A stretch of 7,582 bases of DNA from JBCBRD01 sp039819885 (GTDB lineage Bacteria > Pseudomonadota > Alphaproteobacteria > Rhizobiales > Hyphomicrobiaceae). Made by a program: the position numbers and the translations under genes. Under the pieces are notes generated by a model that made no database searches, had not been told where the DNA came from, and was given only the letters and a program-made list of their open reading frames with translations. Shown one piece after another: positions 5,709-7,582 of this stretch (its first letter is position 1; each line of letters starts with the position of its first letter). The stretch lies in the NCBI GenBank assembly GCA_039819885.1, contig JBCBRD010000157.1, positions 1 to 7,582 on the forward strand, read 5' to 3'.

Positions 5709-7157
5709 TCAGAATCTCAACGACTTCGCAGCAGACGCTGCAGCATCGATAAGCGGAGACGGGAGGACGATAAAGCCGATCACGAAAATGGCTGAAACCA
5801 TCATGACCAGTCCGACCTTGGTGGTCGCCTCTGAGAATTTTTCCTTAGGTTCATCAAAGAACATAATCTTGATAACACGCAGATAGTAATACGCGCCGAT
5901 GACGCTGGCGATGACACCGATCACCGCGAGCATATAGAGGCCTTCCTTCATGGCGGCAGCGAAGACGTAGAACTTGCCCCAAAAGCCAGCAAGCGGTGGA
6001 ATGCCCGCTAGCGAAAACATCAGCGTTGCCAGCACAAATGCCATCGGCAGATTGTTTTGTGATAGGCCGGCAAGCTCGTCGATATCTTCAACCATTTGGT
6101 CACCTCGCCGCATCGCGAGAATGCACGCGAATGTGCCGAGGGTCATGACCAGGTAAATGGCCAGGTAAATCAGGACACCTTGGGCACCTTCCTGAGATCC
6201 GGCCGCCAGCCCCACGAGCGCAAAGCCGACGTGACCGATCGATGAGTAAGCCATCAGGCGTTTTATGTTGTTCTGACCAATTGCAGCGAAGGCACCAAGC
6301 AGCATCGATGCAATCGACATGAAGATAATGATCTGCTGCCACTGTGGCTCAAAGCCTGGGAAGGCACCGCCGAGCGCGCGGATCAGCAGCGCCATGGCTG
6401 CTAGTTTTGGGGCGGCTGCAAAAAACGCTGTCACCGGGGTCGGTGCGCCCTCGTAGACATCGGGTGTCCACATATGGAAGGGAACTGCTGAAACCTTGAA
6501 TGCCAAGCCGACGAGTAGGAAGACTAGGCCGATGATCAAACCGACGTTGCCAGCAGCTGTCTCAGCCTGCGCGACGGTTGCAATGGTGGCAAAGCTGGTT
6601 GAACCCGTGAACCCATAGATGAGAGACGCGCCATACAACAGCATGCCTGACGACAGTGCGCCAAGCACAAAGTACTTCAGGCCGGCCTCACTGGAGCGCA
6701 CGTTATCGCGCTTGATGGCGGCCAACACATAGAGTGCGAGGGATTGCAGTTCGATGCCCAAGTACAGGGCGATGAGATCATTGGCCGAGATCATCATCAT
6801 CATGCCCACCGTCGCCAACACGACAAGGACAGGGTACTCGAACTTCATGATGCCACGGTCGCGCAGGTAGTCGAACGACAACAGGAGAGCCGTCGCAGAC
6901 CCACCTAGAACAAGGAGCTTCATAAAGCGTGCGAAACGGTCGTTGATGAACGTTTCGTTGAACAAGAACGTGGTGCTGGCTGGTTGCAGCACGATCAATG
7001 CACCTGCGGCCACGAACAAGACGATTGCGAGCCAGCCGACGCTTTCACCGGTTTCGTCATTGTCACCGCCAAACGCACCGAGCATCAGCAGGACGAAGCT
7101 ACCGACGGCCAGGAGCAGTTCGGGAAAGATCGGGCTGAGTGTCAGCAGGTAATCCAT
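5709..7157 (-). CDS. nuoN: NADH-quinone oxidoreductase subunit N (complex I)
   Basis: One of the three antiporter-like subunits in the membrane arm of complex I, which pumps protons as electrons pass from NADH to quinone. At 482 residues it has the usual length and about 14 hydrophobic segments covering nearly the whole chain. Conserved charged residues of the half-channels are present: Glu136 (YLGIELQSLALY), Lys221 (AFKVSAVPFHMWTPDVYEGAP), Lys251 (AAAPKLAAM) and Lys395 (GFWGKFYVF), at nearly the same positions as in E. coli NuoN. NIKRLMAYSSIGHVGF (297-312) and SLAGIPPLAGF (382-392) are further family signatures. ATG 7157 gives the expected N-terminus, though no clear Shine-Dalgarno is visible. 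It starts 57 bases after nuoM ends and is the last nuo gene, as usual. Confidence 0.97.
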   Translation of the reverse strand: MDYLLTLSPIFPELLLAVGSFVLLMLGAFGGDNDETGESVGWLAIVLFVAAGALIVLQPASTTFLFNETFINDRFARFMKLLVLGGSATALLLSFDYLRDRGIMKFEYPVLVVLATVGMMMMISANDLIALYLGIELQSLALYVLAAIKRDNVRSSEAGLKYFVLGALSSGMLLYGASLIYGFTGSTSFATIATVAQAETAAGNVGLIIGLVFLLVGLAFKVSAVPFHMWTPDVYEGAPTPVTAFFAAAPKLAAMALLIRALGGAFPGFEPQWQQIIIFMSIASMLLGAFAAIGQNNIKRLMAYSSIGHVGFALVGLAAGSQEGAQGVLIYLAIYLVMTLGTFACILAMRRGDQMVEDIDELAGLSQNNLPMAFVLATLMFSLAGIPPLAGFWGKFYVFAAAMKEGLYMLAVIGVIASVIGAYYYLRVIKIMFFDEPKEKFSEATTKVGLVMMVSAIFVIGFIVLPSPLIDAAASAAKSLRF

Positions 7158-7214
7158 GTATTGGTGCTTTTTTCTATTCAGGTCATGGTCGGCAGCTAGC
7201 GGGGCGTCGATTAT

Positions 7215-7469
7215 TTATTGGGTGGCAAGGGCGGTTGCGTCTTGGATGGCGGTCTCGTAGTTCGCGACGAGTTCCTTCACGGATACGGCCATGACGTCGA
7301 GCAAGGGTGCTGGATAAAAGCCGAAGAAGATGGTCAAAACGACGAGTGGTGCAAGGATGATGATTTCGCGTGGTGAGAGATCTGCCAGCTTCATCAAATT
7401 CGGTTTGTCAAGGGCGCCGAAGATGACGCGACGATAGAGATAGAGCGCATAGGCGGCTGAAAGGATGAC
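7215..7469 (-). CDS. nuoM: NADH-quinone oxidoreductase subunit M (complex I), C-terminal end only
   Basis: The last 84 residues of an antiporter-like membrane-arm subunit of complex I. The frame reads VILSAAYALYLYRRVIFG, the conserved segment before the last helix of NuoM, then DKPNLMKLADLSPREIIIL, a hydrophobic helix (APLVVLTIFFGFYPAPLLDV) and the tail, ending at TAA 7215. Its position just before nuoN fits the canonical nuoM-nuoN order. Upstream of about 7469 the frame stays open for a while but no longer encodes NuoM: the expected WVAFFACTG occurs on the opposite strand instead. The remaining 400-odd residues are therefore missing because of a rearranged or chimeric sequence end, not because of an in-frame truncation. 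A start near 7397 would be an artefact. Confidence 0.92.
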   Translation of the reverse strand, partial: VILSAAYALYLYRRVIFGALDKPNLMKLADLSPREIIILAPLVVLTIFFGFYPAPLLDVMAVSVKELVANYETAIQDATALATQ

Positions 7470-7547
7470 ACGTGGGTCGCCTTCTTCGCCTGCACAGGTG
7501 TCATCCTGTCGGCGGCCTATGCGCTCTATCTCTATCGCCGCGTCATC
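7422..7547. repeat. Large inverted repeat (50-base arms) inside nuoM
   Basis: Arm 7422-7471 and arm 7498-7547 are reverse complements over 50 bases with four mismatches, separated by 26 bases. All four mismatches fall at third codon positions of nuoM (CTT/CTG, TCA/TCG, GCC/GCG, CGT/CGC) and are silent. The arms are thus two diverged alleles of the same nuoM stretch in opposite orientation, not a selected palindrome. Most simply a fold-back chimera from amplification, library preparation or assembly; a genuine local inverted duplication cannot be excluded without reads. Confidence 0.9.
7473..7547 (+). pseudogene. nuoM: Inverted nuoM fragment
   Basis: Twenty-five plus-strand codons read WVAFFACTGVILSAAYALYL followed by YRRVI. 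This is the piece of NuoM immediately upstream of, and overlapping, the minus-strand copy at 7215-7469. There is no start codon, and the frame continues into unrelated residues after 7547, so it is not a gene on this strand. It comes from a second, slightly different nuoM copy. Confidence 0.85.
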
Positions 7548-7582
7548 AAGTTCGGTTTTTCAAGGGCACCGAAGATGACGCG
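7548..7582 (-). pseudogene. nuoM: Second nuoM fragment, direct repeat of 7396-7430
   Basis: On the minus strand this encodes RVIFGALEKPNL, matching RVIFGALDKPNL of the main copy. Bases 7548-7573 differ from 7396-7421 at three of 26 positions, two silent and one Asp/Glu change; the last nine bases (7574-7582) equal 7422-7430. It continues out of the window. It is the third piece in the alternating structure at this end. Confidence 0.85.

Noticed and set aside
7473..7582. A plus-strand gene at the right edge
   Set aside because: The plus-strand codons are an inverted nuoM piece that runs into sequence encoding nuoM on the other strand after 7547; there is no start.

Overview
This window is a gene-dense chromosomal segment from an alphaproteobacterium. 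All recognisable genes lie on the minus strand, so in transcription order the segment is read from high to low coordinates: nuoM (3' end only) - nuoN - birA - rnj - mce - DUF1467 membrane protein - proS - lolC/lolE (5' part only). This order is the well-known tail of the alphaproteobacterial NADH dehydrogenase cluster. A short proline--tRNA ligase without the INS editing domain, together with a DUF1467 gene, also points to Alphaproteobacteria. No finer taxonomy can be defended from the sequence alone.

Layout in transcription order: (1) 7582-7215 holds the C-terminal end of NuoM, intact from about 7469 down to its stop. Beyond 7469 the sequence is scrambled into alternating inverted pieces of the same nuoM region from a slightly diverged copy, most simply a fold-back chimera at the contig end. 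(2) nuoN, 7157-5709, is a complete complex I membrane subunit. (3) birA, 5666-4875, is a biotin protein ligase without the DNA-binding domain. (4) rnj, 4812-3109, is ribonuclease J. The pantothenate kinase gene coaX, often found between birA and rnj in relatives, is absent. (5) mce, 3023-2619, is methylmalonyl-CoA epimerase. (6) 2569-2297 is a two-helix DUF1467 membrane protein. (7) 2296-2057 is the longest gap, 240 bases, and holds a tandem array of 33-base units. Each unit can form a hairpin in the operon-sense RNA. (8) proS, 2041-695. (9) lolC/lolE, 588 to the window edge.

Most spacers are 40-110 bases and none contains a convincing rho-independent terminator, so long co-transcripts are plausible. 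The genes are housekeeping but not one pathway: respiration (nuoM, nuoN), biotinylation of carboxylases (birA) linked to propionyl-CoA/methylmalonyl-CoA metabolism (mce), RNA decay (rnj), translation (proS) and lipoprotein export (lolC). No novel multi-gene system is visible. The two items most worth a second look are the hairpin repeat array in front of proS and the fold-back structure at the right end.
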